Positions 48,802 through 58,928 of a stretch of DNA of 64,000 bases are shown here, one piece after another; within the stretch, counting starts at the first letter, position 1; each line of letters begins with the position of its first letter. The DNA is from JACVRW01 sp963827065. GTDB lineage: Bacteria > Actinomycetota > Thermoleophilia > Solirubrobacterales > Thermoleophilaceae. A model generated the notes under the pieces. The model was given only the letters and a program-made list of their open reading frames with translations. It made no database searches and was not told the DNA's origin. The translations under genes were made by a program, and so were the position numbers. Location: positions 186,001 to 250,000 of the forward strand of contig CAWGZM010000007.1 of NCBI GenBank assembly GCA_963827065.1, read 5' to 3'.

Positions 48802-51450
48802 TCATGACAGCGTCTGCTCGACCCGCCTTGTTTCGAAGACCTCGATCACATCCCCCTCCTTGGGGTCGGGGTAGTTCTCGAGGACGATGCCGCACTCCAT
48901 CCCCGCCGTGACCTCGCGGACGTCGTCCTTGAAGCGCCGCAGCGATCCGATGCGGCCGGTGTAGACCACCGTGCCGTCGCGCACGAGCCTGCACTGAGCG
49001 CCACGGCGCACCGTCCCGTCGGTCACGTAGCAGCCGGCGATCGTGCCGACGCGCGAGGCCTTGAAGGTCGCGCGAACCTCGACGGTCGCCACCTGCTCCT
49101 CGACCTCGACGGCCTCGAGCAGGCCCTCCATGGCGTCGCGCAGGTCCTCGACGATCTTGTAGATCACCGAGTAGGTGCGGATCTCGACGCCCTCCTGGTC
49201 GGCGACCTGCGCGGCGTTGCCGACCGGCCTCACGTTGAAGCCGATGATCACGCCGTCGGACGCCGAGGCGAGCATCACGTCCGACTCGGCGATGCCGCCG
49301 ACGCCCTCGCGGATGATGTTCACCTGCACCTGCTCCTGGGGCAGCCGCACGATCTCGTCGGCGAGCGCCTCGAGCGAGCCCGCGACGTCAGCCTTCAAGA
49401 CCAGGTTGAGCTCCTGCTCGCCGCGCTCGGCGCGGGCAAGCACGTCCTCGAGCGAAACCCGCCGGCGCGCCTGACGCGCGAGCGCCTGCTGCTTCATGCG
49501 GATCGCGCGCTCGTTTGCGACCCGCTTTGCCTCGCGGTCGTTCTCGACGACCCGGAACTGCTCGCCGGCGTCGGGAACCCCGTCGAAGCCGAGGATCTCG
49601 ACCGGCATGCCGGGAGTCGCCTCCTCGAGCCGCTGGCCGCGGAAGTCCTGCATGGCTCGCACACGGCCCCAGGTCTCGCCGGCGACGACGGAATCGCCGA
49701 CCTTCATGCGTCCGCGGTGGATGAGGAGCGTGACGACGGCGCCGCGGCCCGGGTCGAGGCGCGACTCGATGACGAAGCCCGATGCCGCGGTGTCCGGGTT
49801 GGCCTTCAGCTCCTGGATATCGGCGAGCGTGACGAGCGTCTCGAGCAGCTCGTCGAGGTTCTGGTGCGTCTTTGCAGAGACGTCCACGAACTCGGTGTCG
49901 CCGCCCCAGTCGGCGGGCGTGAGGCCCTGCTGGGCGAGCTCGCCGCGCACGCGGTTCGGGTCCGCCCCCTCCTTGTCGATCTTGTTGACCGCGACCATCA
50001 CGGGCACGCCGGCGGCCTTCGCGTGATCGATCGCCTCGACCGTCTGCGGCATCACGCCGTCGTCCGCGGCGACGACGATCACGGCGATGTCGGTGACCTT
50101 CGCACCGCGGGCGCGCATGGCGGTGAACGCCTCATGGCCCGGGGTGTCCAGGAAGGTGATCGTGTGGTCGTCATGGTGGACCTGGTACGCGCCGATGTGC
50201 TGGGTGATGCCGCCGGCCTCGCCCGCGGCGACCTCGGTCTCGCGGATCGCGTCGAGCAGCGAAGTCTTCCCGTGGTCGACGTGGCCCATGATCGTGATCA
50301 CCGGCGGACGGTCGATCAGATCGTCGGCGGAGTCGGTGTACTCGGGCTCGGGCTCGACTTCCTCCTCCGCGGAGATGATGTCGACCTTCTTGTCGAAGCC
50401 CTCCCCGAGCACCTCGATGGCCTCGTCGGAGAGCGTCTGCGTCAGCGTCGCCATCTCGCCGAGCTCCATCAGCTTCTTGATCACCTCGGGGGCCGTCAGC
50501 TGGAGCGACTCGGCGACCTCCTTGACCGTCGAGCCGGAGCGGACCTGGACGGCCGGATCCTCCTGCTGCTCGGCCTCGAGCTTCGCCTGCGCCTCCGCCT
50601 CGAGGTCCGGCTCGACCCACTGCGGCCGGCGCCGGCGCCCGCGCCCCCGGCGCGGCGGCTGCGACTGCTGCGGCGGGCCTGGACGGTCACGCCGGGAAGC
50701 CTGCGAGTCGATGACGACGCGCCTGCGCCGGCCGCCGCCACCTCCGGCCGAGCCGCCGCCCTCGCCTGCCCGGCCGCCGCGGGTCGGCCTGCCGGTGCGG
50801 CCGCCGGCACCCTGACGGTCGCCGTCGGCGGGGCCACTGGGGGCACGGCCGCCTCCGGGCGCACCGCCCGGGGCGCGGCCAGCCCCCTGGCCACGGGTAC
50901 TGGGGCGCTCGCCGCCGCGGCCTCCGCCGCGCGGGCCGCCCTGGGATGAACGCTGCTCGGGCGGAGGAGCGTCCTGAAGGATTCTGGGTCCCCGTCCCTC
51001 GGGGCCGGCGCGGCGCACCTCGCCTTGAGGGGTCGGTGGGCGCTGGATCGCCGGGCGCTGCGGACCGCTGGGCTGGCGGCCGCCACCCTGGGGCCGCTGG
51101 CCGCCTCCGCGGCGCTGCTCGCCGTCGCGGGGCGGCCGTCCGCCGGCGTCGGGCCTGCCGGCCGGGGCCTCGCCGTCCGTGGCGGGGCGCTGCTCGGCCG
51201 CCGGCGGCGTGGGCTCGGCGGCGGGCGGCGCTGTTGCCTGAGCCGCGGCGGCCTCGGCGGGGGCGCTCGGGGCGGCCTCGGCAGGTGCCGCGGCCTGCGC
51301 GCCGTTGGCGAAAGCGCGAGCGGCGTCGGATTCCTCGACGCTCGATGAGTGGGACTTCACCTCGAGGCCCGCCTTCTGCAGGATGGCGACAGCCTCCTTC
51401 GAGGTGATCCCTCTCTCCTTCGCTATCTCGTGGACGCGCTTCTTTGCCAT
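48802..51450 (-). CDS. infB: Translation initiation factor IF-2
   Basis: An 882-residue IF2. The N-terminal IF2N helix bundle (KRVHEIAKERGITSKEAVAILQKAGLEV) is followed by a ~250-residue disordered region rich in Gly, Pro, Arg and Gln with RGG-type repeats, a second IF2N module, the GTPase domain (G1 GHVDHGKTS, DTPGHE, NKID) and C1/C2 domains. IF2 places initiator tRNA on the ribosome. The ATG lies 28 nt inside the end of ylxR. The long low-complexity part is typical of actinobacterial IF2. Confidence 0.98.
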   Translation of the reverse strand: MAKKRVHEIAKERGITSKEAVAILQKAGLEVKSHSSSVEESDAARAFANGAQAAAPAEAAPSAPAEAAAAQATAPPAAEPTPPAAEQRPATDGEAPAGRPDAGGRPPRDGEQRRGGGQRPQGGGRQPSGPQRPAIQRPPTPQGEVRRAGPEGRGPRILQDAPPPEQRSSQGGPRGGGRGGERPSTRGQGAGRAPGGAPGGGRAPSGPADGDRQGAGGRTGRPTRGGRAGEGGGSAGGGGGRRRRVVIDSQASRRDRPGPPQQSQPPRRGRGRRRRPQWVEPDLEAEAQAKLEAEQQEDPAVQVRSGSTVKEVAESLQLTAPEVIKKLMELGEMATLTQTLSDEAIEVLGEGFDKKVDIISAEEEVEPEPEYTDSADDLIDRPPVITIMGHVDHGKTSLLDAIRETEVAAGEAGGITQHIGAYQVHHDDHTITFLDTPGHEAFTAMRARGAKVTDIAVIVVAADDGVMPQTVEAIDHAKAAGVPVMVAVNKIDKEGADPNRVRGELAQQGLTPADWGGDTEFVDVSAKTHQNLDELLETLVTLADIQELKANPDTAASGFVIESRLDPGRGAVVTLLIHRGRMKVGDSVVAGETWGRVRAMQDFRGQRLEEATPGMPVEILGFDGVPDAGEQFRVVENDREAKRVANERAIRMKQQALARQARRRVSLEDVLARAERGEQELNLVLKADVAGSLEALADEIVRLPQEQVQVNIIREGVGGIAESDVMLASASDGVIIGFNVRPVGNAAQVADQEGVEIRTYSVIYKIVEDLRDAMEGLLEAVEVEEQVATVEVRATFKASRVGTIAGCYVTDGTVRRGAQCRLVRDGTVVYTGRIGSLRRFKDDVREVTAGMECGIVLENYPDPKEGDVIEVFETRRVEQTLS

Positions 51451-51688
51451 TCGTGAAGTAAGTCTATGGTCTCCGGTTCGACGGTTACGGGCGCCCGCAG
51501 CGAGCGTGCGAGCGTGCGCCCTTGGGCGAGACTAGCGGCGCACGCCGGGTTCGAGCAGACGTAGGCGCCGCGGCCCGGCGCTCGCGCGGCGAGGTCCGGC
51601 AGGATCCTTCCGTCCGCAGCACGCACGAGCCTCAGGAGCTCTCGCTTGGGAAACGAGCGCCTGCAGGCGACGCAGCTGCGCTGCGGCT

Positions 51689-51692
<4 letters not shown>
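51423..51692 (-). CDS. rnpM: YlxR/RnpM family RNA-binding protein (no standard start codon)
   Basis: About 89 residues. The frame encodes the full YlxR signature: SCVACRRSFPKRELLRLVR, the GRILPDLAARAPGRGAYVC core and the Cys-x4-Cys-like CSNPAC with an ALAQGR-type helix. YlxR binds RNase P RNA or rRNA. The frame has no ATG, GTG, TTG or CTG between the preceding in-frame stop (inside nusA) and the CVAC motif. The first GTG, at 51626, would delete that motif. A GTA codon overlaps the nusA TAG at the left limit given here. So it may use a rare start or a nusA frameshift, or the base call may be wrong. Confidence 0.7.
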
Positions 51693-53247
<1,555 letters not shown>

Positions 53248-53251
<4 letters not shown>

Positions 53252-53715
53252 CGCTCCCCCTTACTCGTCCCTACGCGGCCGGCCGAGCCGGCCGCTTCGG
53301 GCAACAGGTTGCTGCGGTTGATGTCCGAGTACGGAATCGACACGACCCCGTCGCCGGCCGCGACGGTCACCTCGGCGTCGCTCGCGCCGACGAGCTCCCC
53401 GGTGAAGCTCTTGTGGCCGTCCCTGGGCTCGCGCAGGCGCACACGCGCGCGTCGGCCGAGGAAGCGGCGGAAGTGGTCCGGCTTCGTGAGCGGCCGCTCC
53501 GGGCCCGGCGAGGAGACCTCGAGGCCGTAGTCGGCAAGCAGCTCACGCAGGTGGTGCGTCACGCGCTCGCACAGGTCGAGCGACACGCCATCCGGGTGAT
53601 CTATGAAGAGACGCAGGCGCTCCGACCCGACCTGCTCGCACGCGAGCACCTCGACGTCCGGCTCGAGGCCGGCGAGGCGCTTCTCGATGTCGATGGTGAG
53701 GGGGTCGGTATGCAT
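53248..53715 (-). CDS. rimP: Ribosome maturation factor RimP
   Basis: A 155-residue RimP. The N-terminal domain has the LRLFIDHPDGVSLDLCERVTHHLRELLADYGLEVSSPGPERPLTKPDHFRRFLG signature, followed by a C-terminal SH3-like domain (FTGELVGASDAEVTVAAG). It is needed for 30S maturation and heads the rimP-nusA-ylxR-infB operon. The ribosome binding site is weak (GGAACAGAG). Only about 21 nt separate the start codon from the U-tract of a hairpin terminator. Confidence 0.93.
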
Positions 53716-53736
53716 CTCTGTTCCGTGTTTCGGGCG

Positions 53737-53763
53737 AAAAAAAGGTGGGCTGCGAAGCCCACC
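53737..53763 (-). terminator. Intrinsic terminator or attenuator before rimP
   Basis: A perfect 8-bp stem (GGTGGGCT/AGCCCACC) with a 4-nt loop is followed, on the minus strand, by seven consecutive U residues, then the rimP start 21 nt further on. It lies about 82 nt after the aldehyde dehydrogenase stop, so it could simply end that operon. But no promoter fits between it and rimP, so it must be passed by rimP transcripts. A second GCGCC/GGCGC hairpin (53774-53788) precedes it. Confidence 0.6.
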
Positions 53764-53819
53764 TCCAGGCGCTGCGCCCGGCGGGCGCGGCGTACGACTG
53801 AAAGTCCTAACGGCCGACG

Positions 53820-53825
53820 AGTATA
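53820..53825 (-). promoter_or_regulatory. Putative -10 box of the rimP-nusA-infB operon
   Basis: Read on the minus strand this is TATACT, a near-perfect -10, placed 20 nt after the aldehyde dehydrogenase stop. It would start a ~98-nt leader containing both hairpins before rimP. I see no good -35. Confidence 0.35.
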
Positions 53826-53844
53826 GCTCGGGGCGGCCGACCTT

Positions 53845-55281
53845 TTAGAGCTGCAGCGACTTCGCCACGAGGTACTCCTCGAGGCCGTAGCGGCCCATCT
53901 CGCGGCCATGGCCCGACTGCTTGTAGCCGCCGAAGGGCGCCAGCGGGTTGAAGGCGCCGCCGTTGATCTCGACCTGGCCGGTGCGCATGCGCGCGGCCAC
54001 CGCCTTCGCGCGCTCCTCGTCGGCCGACCAGACCCCGCCCGCGAGGCCGTAGATCGAGTCGTTCGCGATCCGCACCGCGTCGTCCTCGTCCTCGTAGGGC
54101 ATGATCGCGAGCACCGGGCCGAAGATCTCCTCCTGGGCGATCGTCATGTCGCTCGTCACGTCGGAGAAGACGGTCGGCCGCACGAAGTAGCCCTGCTGGA
54201 GGCCCTCCGGCGGCTCGGCACCGCCCGTCACGAGCCGCGCGCCCTCCGCGCGGCCCTTCTCGATGTAGCCGCGCACGCGCTCGAGCTGCGCGTCCGAGAC
54301 GAGCGGGCCGAGCATCGTCCCTTCCGTGAAGGGATCGCCCGGAGCGAACGACTCGGCCACGGCCGCGGCGATCCGCTCGGCCTGCTCCACCTTCTCGCGC
54401 GGTACGAGCATGCGCGTGAGCGCGCTGCAGGTCTGGCCCGAGTTCAGGTAGCACTTCGCGACGCCGTCGGTCACGGCCCGCTCGAGATCGGCGTCGTCGA
54501 GGATCACGTTGGCCGACTTGCCGCCGAGCTCGACGGCGACCGGCTTGACGCGCTGGGCGGCCAGCTCGGAGACGCGCCGACCCGCACGGGTCGAGCCGGT
54601 GAACGAGATGAGGTCAGTCTCCGGGTGCGAGACGATCGCCTCTCCAACCACCGGCCCGTAGCCGGTGACCAGGTTGAAGACGCCGGCGGGCAGCCCCACC
54701 TCCTCGCAGATCTCGGCGAGCACGAAGGTGTTGAGCGGCACGACCTCGCTCGGCTTCAGCACCACCGTGCAGCCCGCCGTGATAGCGGGCGCGACCTTGT
54801 TGGCGATCTGGCTGAGCGGATAGTTCCAGGGCGTTATGGCGGCCACGACGCCCGCGGGCTCGCGCACGATCAGCGAGTTGCCGACCTCCTCCTCCCACTC
54901 GATCTCCTCGACGAGCTCCGGCTGCGAGGAGAAGGTCGCCGCGGGCAGGCCCACCTGGATCATCCGCGACAGCGTCAGCGGCATGCCGAGCTCGGCCGTG
55001 AACAGCACGGCGAGCTCGTCGGCGCGCTCGTCGAGCTTCGCGCCGATGGCTGCGCTGTAGCGGGCGCGCTCGTACGGTGAGACGCGCGACCACTCGTCGA
55101 AGGCCGCGCGAGCGGCGCGCACCGCGCGGTCGGCGTCCTCGGCGGTCCCCTCGGGGATGGTGCCGAGCACCTCCTCGGTCGAGGGGTTGAACACGTCGAT
55201 CGTGCCCTCGCCGGCGGGCTCGACCCACTCGCCTCCGATGTAGAGCCTGTCGCGGACGATTGGTTCGGTGGCGGTGGCCAT
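53845..55281 (-). CDS. NAD(P)-dependent aldehyde dehydrogenase
   Basis: A 478-residue ALDH superfamily member. Conserved parts are PWNYPLSQIANKVAPAITAGCTVVLKPSE, GSTRAG (cofactor loop), the general-base Glu in VELGGKSANVI, the nucleophile Cys in NSGQTCSALTR, and EEIFGPVL. It oxidises an aldehyde to the acid. It lies 9 nt downstream of the FAD alcohol oxidase; AGGAG overlapping that gene's stop is its ribosome binding site. The pair probably converts an alcohol to a carboxylate. The actual substrate is not evident. Confidence 0.93.
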   Translation of the reverse strand: MATATEPIVRDRLYIGGEWVEPAGEGTIDVFNPSTEEVLGTIPEGTAEDADRAVRAARAAFDEWSRVSPYERARYSAAIGAKLDERADELAVLFTAELGMPLTLSRMIQVGLPAATFSSQPELVEEIEWEEEVGNSLIVREPAGVVAAITPWNYPLSQIANKVAPAITAGCTVVLKPSEVVPLNTFVLAEICEEVGLPAGVFNLVTGYGPVVGEAIVSHPETDLISFTGSTRAGRRVSELAAQRVKPVAVELGGKSANVILDDADLERAVTDGVAKCYLNSGQTCSALTRMLVPREKVEQAERIAAAVAESFAPGDPFTEGTMLGPLVSDAQLERVRGYIEKGRAEGARLVTGGAEPPEGLQQGYFVRPTVFSDVTSDMTIAQEEIFGPVLAIMPYEDEDDAVRIANDSIYGLAGGVWSADEERAKAVAARMRTGQVEINGGAFNPLAPFGGYKQSGHGREMGRYGLEEYLVAKSLQL

Positions 55282-55290
55282 GCGGGTCTC

Positions 55291-57261
55291 CTAGACGGTC
55301 GCGGTGGCGGCGGCGGGGCTCGCCGCCAGAATCGCCTCGCTCGTGCGTTGGGCGAGGGCCATGATCGTGATCATCGGGTTGGTGCCGGAGGAGGTCGGGA
55401 AGGCGCTCGCGTCGCCGATCCAGACCCCCGGCGTGTCGTGCAGCTCTCCCCACGGCCCGGCAACGCTCGTGCGCGGGTCGCTGCCCATACGGCAGGTTCC
55501 CATCTGGTGCGCGGCGAACAGCTTGAAGCCGCCCGCCCGCAACGGCACCCGCTCCAGCCGCTCGAGGTAGCGGTCGACGTCGTCGCCGACGCGCCACTGG
55601 GGCAGGCCGGCCGCGAGCGCCGCGATCTCGCGCGCGCCCGCGGCGACATGCAGGTGCACCTGCGCCGCCAGCGCGCGGTGGGTGTTCGTCACGTCGACGG
55701 GATCGTCGAGCGAGTACCAGGGCACGGCCTGGCCGTCCGCGTCGACCGTCACGCGGCCGCTGCCGTGGTCGCGCACGAGGCCGATGAAGGTCGCCCCGTA
55801 GCGCATCCGCTCCATGAGGCTCTTGTGCGTCTCGCCACCAGCGAACGGCGTGGCCGAGGCGGCCGTGCCGGGCGCGTACTGAGTCGCCTCGATCAGGAAG
55901 CCGTGGCCATCGCCGAGGTTCGCGAACTCGTCGACGAGCCCCGCATGCGGAGCGCCCCACCAGGCACGCTGGTCCTCGAGGTGGCTGCCGGTGGTGGCCG
56001 TGCAGGGATGGAGTCGCAGGTTCTCTCCGACCGCGGGCCCGCCGATCCCCGAGCGCAGCAGCAGCGCCGGCGACTCGAGCGCCCCGCCGGCGACGACGAC
56101 GCGCGGCGCGCGCACTGTGACCCGCGCGCTGCGCCCCGTCTGCGGGTCGCTGTAGACCGCCTCCACCCCGGCGGCGCGGCCGCCCTCGACGAGCACGCGC
56201 TCGGCGAAACAGCGCACGATCACCTCGGCGCCGGCCGCGAGCGCGTCGGCGAGATAGGTCCTGGCGGTCGACTGCTTGGCGCCGGTCTGGTCGCCGAAGC
56301 CGATGTAGCCGGCCGTCTCGGGCGTGTAGCGCGACTCGTCGACGTTGCGGGTGACCGTCTTGAAGGACCAGCCGAGGGCCTCGGCGCCGCGCTTCATCGA
56401 CTCCTGCGTGCCGTTCAGGTGCGAGCAGCGATCGTTCACGCCTAGCCGCTCCCAGACGACGTCCAGGTGCCGGTCGAACTCCGCCGTGTCGAGTCCCTCG
56501 AGGCCGTGCTCGCGCGCCCACTGCTCGCGCACCCATGGCTTCGTGCGCAGGCAGTTCGTCCAGTTGATCGTCGTGCCGCCGCCGAAGCTCGTGCCGGCGT
56601 ACAGCGAGACGTTCATGTCCGCGGTCGGATTGGGGCCGCCGCGCCAGTAGAGGTTCTGGTAGGCCCAGAGCTCGTACTGATTGAAGTCCGACTCGTCGAA
56701 GAGGCCGCCCATGTCGAGCAGCAGCACGCGCTGGCCCGCCCGCGCGAGTGCGGCGGCGATCACGCCGCCGCCGGCCCCGGTTCCGACGATCACCGCGTCC
56801 GCCTCGTACGCGGCCTCCTCGCCCTCCGGGACGAGCGGAGTGACCGCCCGTGGGCCGGCCTCCGGAACGCCGCTCGGTCCCGGATAGCCGAACGTCTGCC
56901 AGAAGGCGTTGTGACCGGTCTGGGGATCGGGCAGGCCATAGGAGAGGAAGAGCCCAAGCCCCATCAGCGCCTGCCCGCCGGCCACGGCCGCCGGCCCAAG
57001 CGTGGTCAGGTTGCGCAGCAGCTGCTCACGCGAGCGCCGCGAGGCACCGACGAAGCCCATGCGGGCGAGGCCGTCGAGCAGCTGCTCGAGGCCCTCGCGC
57101 TGCTGCGGCGGCATTCCCGCGATCACCTCGCCGAGCGCCTCGGGCGCACCGACGTCGCTCCCGGAGCGTGCCCAGAAGCCGTCCGGGTCGTCCGCACGCT
57201 CGAGCGCGGGGCAGACCGTGTCGCAGATCGCGCGCATCACCTCGCGCCGGACGTCGCTCAT
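55291..57261 (-). CDS. GMC oxidoreductase, long-chain alcohol oxidase-like
   Basis: A 656-residue flavoenzyme. After a helical N-terminal domain (1-145) that resembles those of fatty alcohol oxidases, the FAD motif VIVGTGAGGGVIAAALARAGQRVLLLD appears at about 157, GMC signature 1 near FGGGTTINWTNCLRTKP, and the C-terminal HQMGTCRMG and SSGTNPMITIMALAQRT motif with the Asn of this subgroup. It should oxidise an alcohol to the aldehyde used by the next gene. GGGAGGAG lies 8 nt before the ATG. A TetR regulator is transcribed divergently. Confidence 0.9.
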   Translation of the reverse strand: MSDVRREVMRAICDTVCPALERADDPDGFWARSGSDVGAPEALGEVIAGMPPQQREGLEQLLDGLARMGFVGASRRSREQLLRNLTTLGPAAVAGGQALMGLGLFLSYGLPDPQTGHNAFWQTFGYPGPSGVPEAGPRAVTPLVPEGEEAAYEADAVIVGTGAGGGVIAAALARAGQRVLLLDMGGLFDESDFNQYELWAYQNLYWRGGPNPTADMNVSLYAGTSFGGGTTINWTNCLRTKPWVREQWAREHGLEGLDTAEFDRHLDVVWERLGVNDRCSHLNGTQESMKRGAEALGWSFKTVTRNVDESRYTPETAGYIGFGDQTGAKQSTARTYLADALAAGAEVIVRCFAERVLVEGGRAAGVEAVYSDPQTGRSARVTVRAPRVVVAGGALESPALLLRSGIGGPAVGENLRLHPCTATTGSHLEDQRAWWGAPHAGLVDEFANLGDGHGFLIEATQYAPGTAASATPFAGGETHKSLMERMRYGATFIGLVRDHGSGRVTVDADGQAVPWYSLDDPVDVTNTHRALAAQVHLHVAAGAREIAALAAGLPQWRVGDDVDRYLERLERVPLRAGGFKLFAAHQMGTCRMGSDPRTSVAGPWGELHDTPGVWIGDASAFPTSSGTNPMITIMALAQRTSEAILAASPAAATATV

Positions 57262-57323
57262 GTGGGTCGCTCCTCCCTCACCAGCTGGCTTCGGGTCGAG
57301 CCTATTGTCGTCCCCAGGCGCGG

Positions 57324-57338
57324 TCAACGTTCCGTTGA
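57324..57338. promoter_or_regulatory. Putative TetR operator in the divergent promoter region
   Basis: A perfect inverted repeat TCAACG-TTC-CGTTGA sits 63-77 nt upstream of the oxidase start and 72-86 nt upstream of the tetR-like start. It is the only perfect palindrome of this size in the 148-nt gap and has the half-site length usual for TetR dimers. Confidence 0.5.
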
Positions 57339-57409
57339 TTTTTCTCGTCGCCGCGTCTAGGTTGGCCACAGATGGACGGCGCGCTCGGCATGACGTCGCT
57401 GGGGGGTGT

Positions 57410-58063
57410 GTGACTGTCGAGCGCGTCGCTCCGTCCTCGCCGCGCCGGCGCGGCCCCACGAAGGGCGATCTCAAGGAGCAGGCGATTCTCGAGACCTGCG
57501 AGCGGCTGCTCGGCGAACGGCAGTTGCGCGACATCACGGTCGACGAGCTCGCCGCCGGCGCCGGCCTCTCGCGGCCGTCCTTCTACTTCTACTTCGAGTC
57601 GAAGGACGCCGTCCTGCGCGCGCTCGTCGAGCGCATCGCCGACGAGATGTACAGGGAGTCGGAGCGCTGGCTCGAGCGCAGCGACGACCGGCCCGCCGAG
57701 ATCGCCATGCGCTCGTTCGAGGCGAGCGCCAGGCTCTGGCGCGAGCACGGTCCCGTGCTGCGGGCCGCGAACGAGGCGTGGGGCGACGATCCGGAGATGC
57801 GCGCCTTCTGGGAGAACACGATCGGCAGGTTCGTGCGCCAGTCGGCTCGCACCATTCAGGGGGAGCGCAGCGCCGGCGACGCTCCCGGCGGTCCTGACCC
57901 GGAGGCGCTCGCCAAGGCCCTCATCTGGATGAACGAGCGCTGTTTCTACACGACCTCGCTGGGCTTGGGCCCGGCCCTCTCGGAGGAAGAGCTCGTCCCA
58001 ACGCTTGCGGCGGTATGGCTGCGGGCGATCTACGGCGACGTCACGCTTCCAGGAGGAGCGTGA
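57410..58063 (+). CDS. TetR family transcriptional regulator
   Basis: A 217-residue regulator. Residues 18-65 are the N-terminal HTH (KEQAILETCERLLGERQLRDITVDELAAGAGLSRPSFYFYFESKDAVLRAL) with the canonical FYFYF(E/K)SK ending. The C-terminal ligand domain (FYTTSLGLGPALSEEELV end) is of the type seen near fatty-acid or alcohol catabolism genes. The GTG start was chosen because the protein then begins with a normal basic arm; the ribosome binding site (GGGGGG) is poor. It probably represses the divergent oxidase/dehydrogenase pair. Its end overlaps dtd by 23 nt. Confidence 0.9.
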   Translation: MTVERVAPSSPRRRGPTKGDLKEQAILETCERLLGERQLRDITVDELAAGAGLSRPSFYFYFESKDAVLRALVERIADEMYRESERWLERSDDRPAEIAMRSFEASARLWREHGPVLRAANEAWGDDPEMRAFWENTIGRFVRQSARTIQGERSAGDAPGGPDPEALAKALIWMNERCFYTTSLGLGPALSEEELVPTLAAVWLRAIYGDVTLPGGA

Positions 58064-58463
58064 CCGGCCCTTGGCCTACCAATGAGACCTGCATGCTCGC
58101 GCCGAACACGCCACCCGCGGCTCCCAGCGCCGCGCGCACGCGCTCGTAGAGCGGCTCCGCCTCCTGGGGCGGGGCAGCGTCGACGAAGCTCGGGCGGTTG
58201 CCCCTGCGCGCATCGCCGTAGAGCGTGAACTGACTGACGCACAGGATCTCGCCGCCGGCCTGGCCGACGTCGAGGTTCATCTTCCCCTCCGCGTCCTCGA
58301 AGATCCGCAATGCGAGCAGCTTGCGCGCGATCCGATCGGCCTCGTCCGGGCCGTCGCCGCGACGCACGCCGAGCAGCACGAGCAGCCCCGGGCCGATGCG
58401 AGCGTGCTCCTCGCCGTTTACGTGGACTGCCGCCTCGCTCACGCGCTGGACGAGCGCGCGCAC
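58041..58463 (-). CDS. dtd: D-aminoacyl-tRNA deacylase
   Basis: A 140-residue DTD. The conserved SQFTLYGDARRGNRPSF and the C-terminal cis-Pro motif in GQGPVTLLLEA are both present, as is the MRALVQRVSEAAVHVNGE opening. It hydrolyses D-aminoacyl-tRNA and Gly-tRNA(Ala). The GTG start directly abuts the stop of the MarR gene with no gap. Confidence 0.95.
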   Translation of the reverse strand: MRALVQRVSEAAVHVNGEEHARIGPGLLVLLGVRRGDGPDEADRIARKLLALRIFEDAEGKMNLDVGQAGGEILCVSQFTLYGDARRGNRPSFVDAAPPQEAEPLYERVRAALGAAGGVFGASMQVSLVGQGPVTLLLEA

Positions 58464-58841
58464 TCAGGCGAGTTGCTCGGCGAGCACGCGGGCGTGTGTG
58501 GGCGCCGCCTCAGCGTGGCGCTCGCGGCCCGCATCCGTGAGGCACGCGAAGATGCCGCGACGGTCATCGGAGCAGATCGCGCGCGTGACCAGCCCCTCCG
58601 ATTCGAGCCGCCCGATCAGGCGCGAGAGCGCGCTCTGGCTCAGGTGGACGGAGTCCGCCAGCTCCTGCATGCGGCGCTGGTCCTTGTCTCCGTTCGCCAG
58701 CCGATCGAGCACCTCGAACTCGCTGACGCCGAGGCCGTGCTCCGCCTCCAGTGCCTTCTCGAGCGCGCCGCTGACGCGCGCGTGACTGTCGAGCAGATCG
58801 CGCCAGCGCTCAGATACGGAGGCGGCAGTGGTGGCGTTCAC
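58464..58841 (-). CDS. MarR family transcriptional regulator
   Basis: A 125-residue winged-helix regulator. The core LGVSEFEVLDRLANGDKDQRRMQELADSVHLSQSALSRLIGRLESEGLVTRAICSDDRRGIFACLTDAGRERH has the MarR wing with the conserved D-x-R motif. The GTG start, 8 nt after TACTCT and without a ribosome binding site, is predicted to be leaderless; the frame upstream of it is not protein-like. It is divergent from an MFS exporter and probably controls it together with itself. Confidence 0.88.
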   Translation of the reverse strand: MNATTAASVSERWRDLLDSHARVSGALEKALEAEHGLGVSEFEVLDRLANGDKDQRRMQELADSVHLSQSALSRLIGRLESEGLVTRAICSDDRRGIFACLTDAGRERHAEAAPTHARVLAEQLA

Positions 58842-58849
58842 GCGATGCC

Positions 58850-58922
58850 AGAGTAGCGCATGCAGGCAAAATTTGCGCTTAACAAAAGATGTACAAACAT
58901 TAGATGCACATGCATGTACTCT
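58850..58922. promoter_or_regulatory. Divergent promoter/operator region of marR and the MFS exporter
   Basis: Each gene has a TACTCT -10: at 58850-58855 for marR (minus, 8 nt before GTG) and 58917-58922 for the exporter (plus, 6 nt before ATG). Two perfect short palindromes flank or abut them: GCAAA-A-TTTGC (58866-58876) and ATGCA-CA-TGCAT (58904-58915). GTACA and TGTAC also recur around 58891 and 58915. The region is strikingly AT-rich for this genome. Confidence 0.5.
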
Positions 58923-58928
58923 TCGGCG

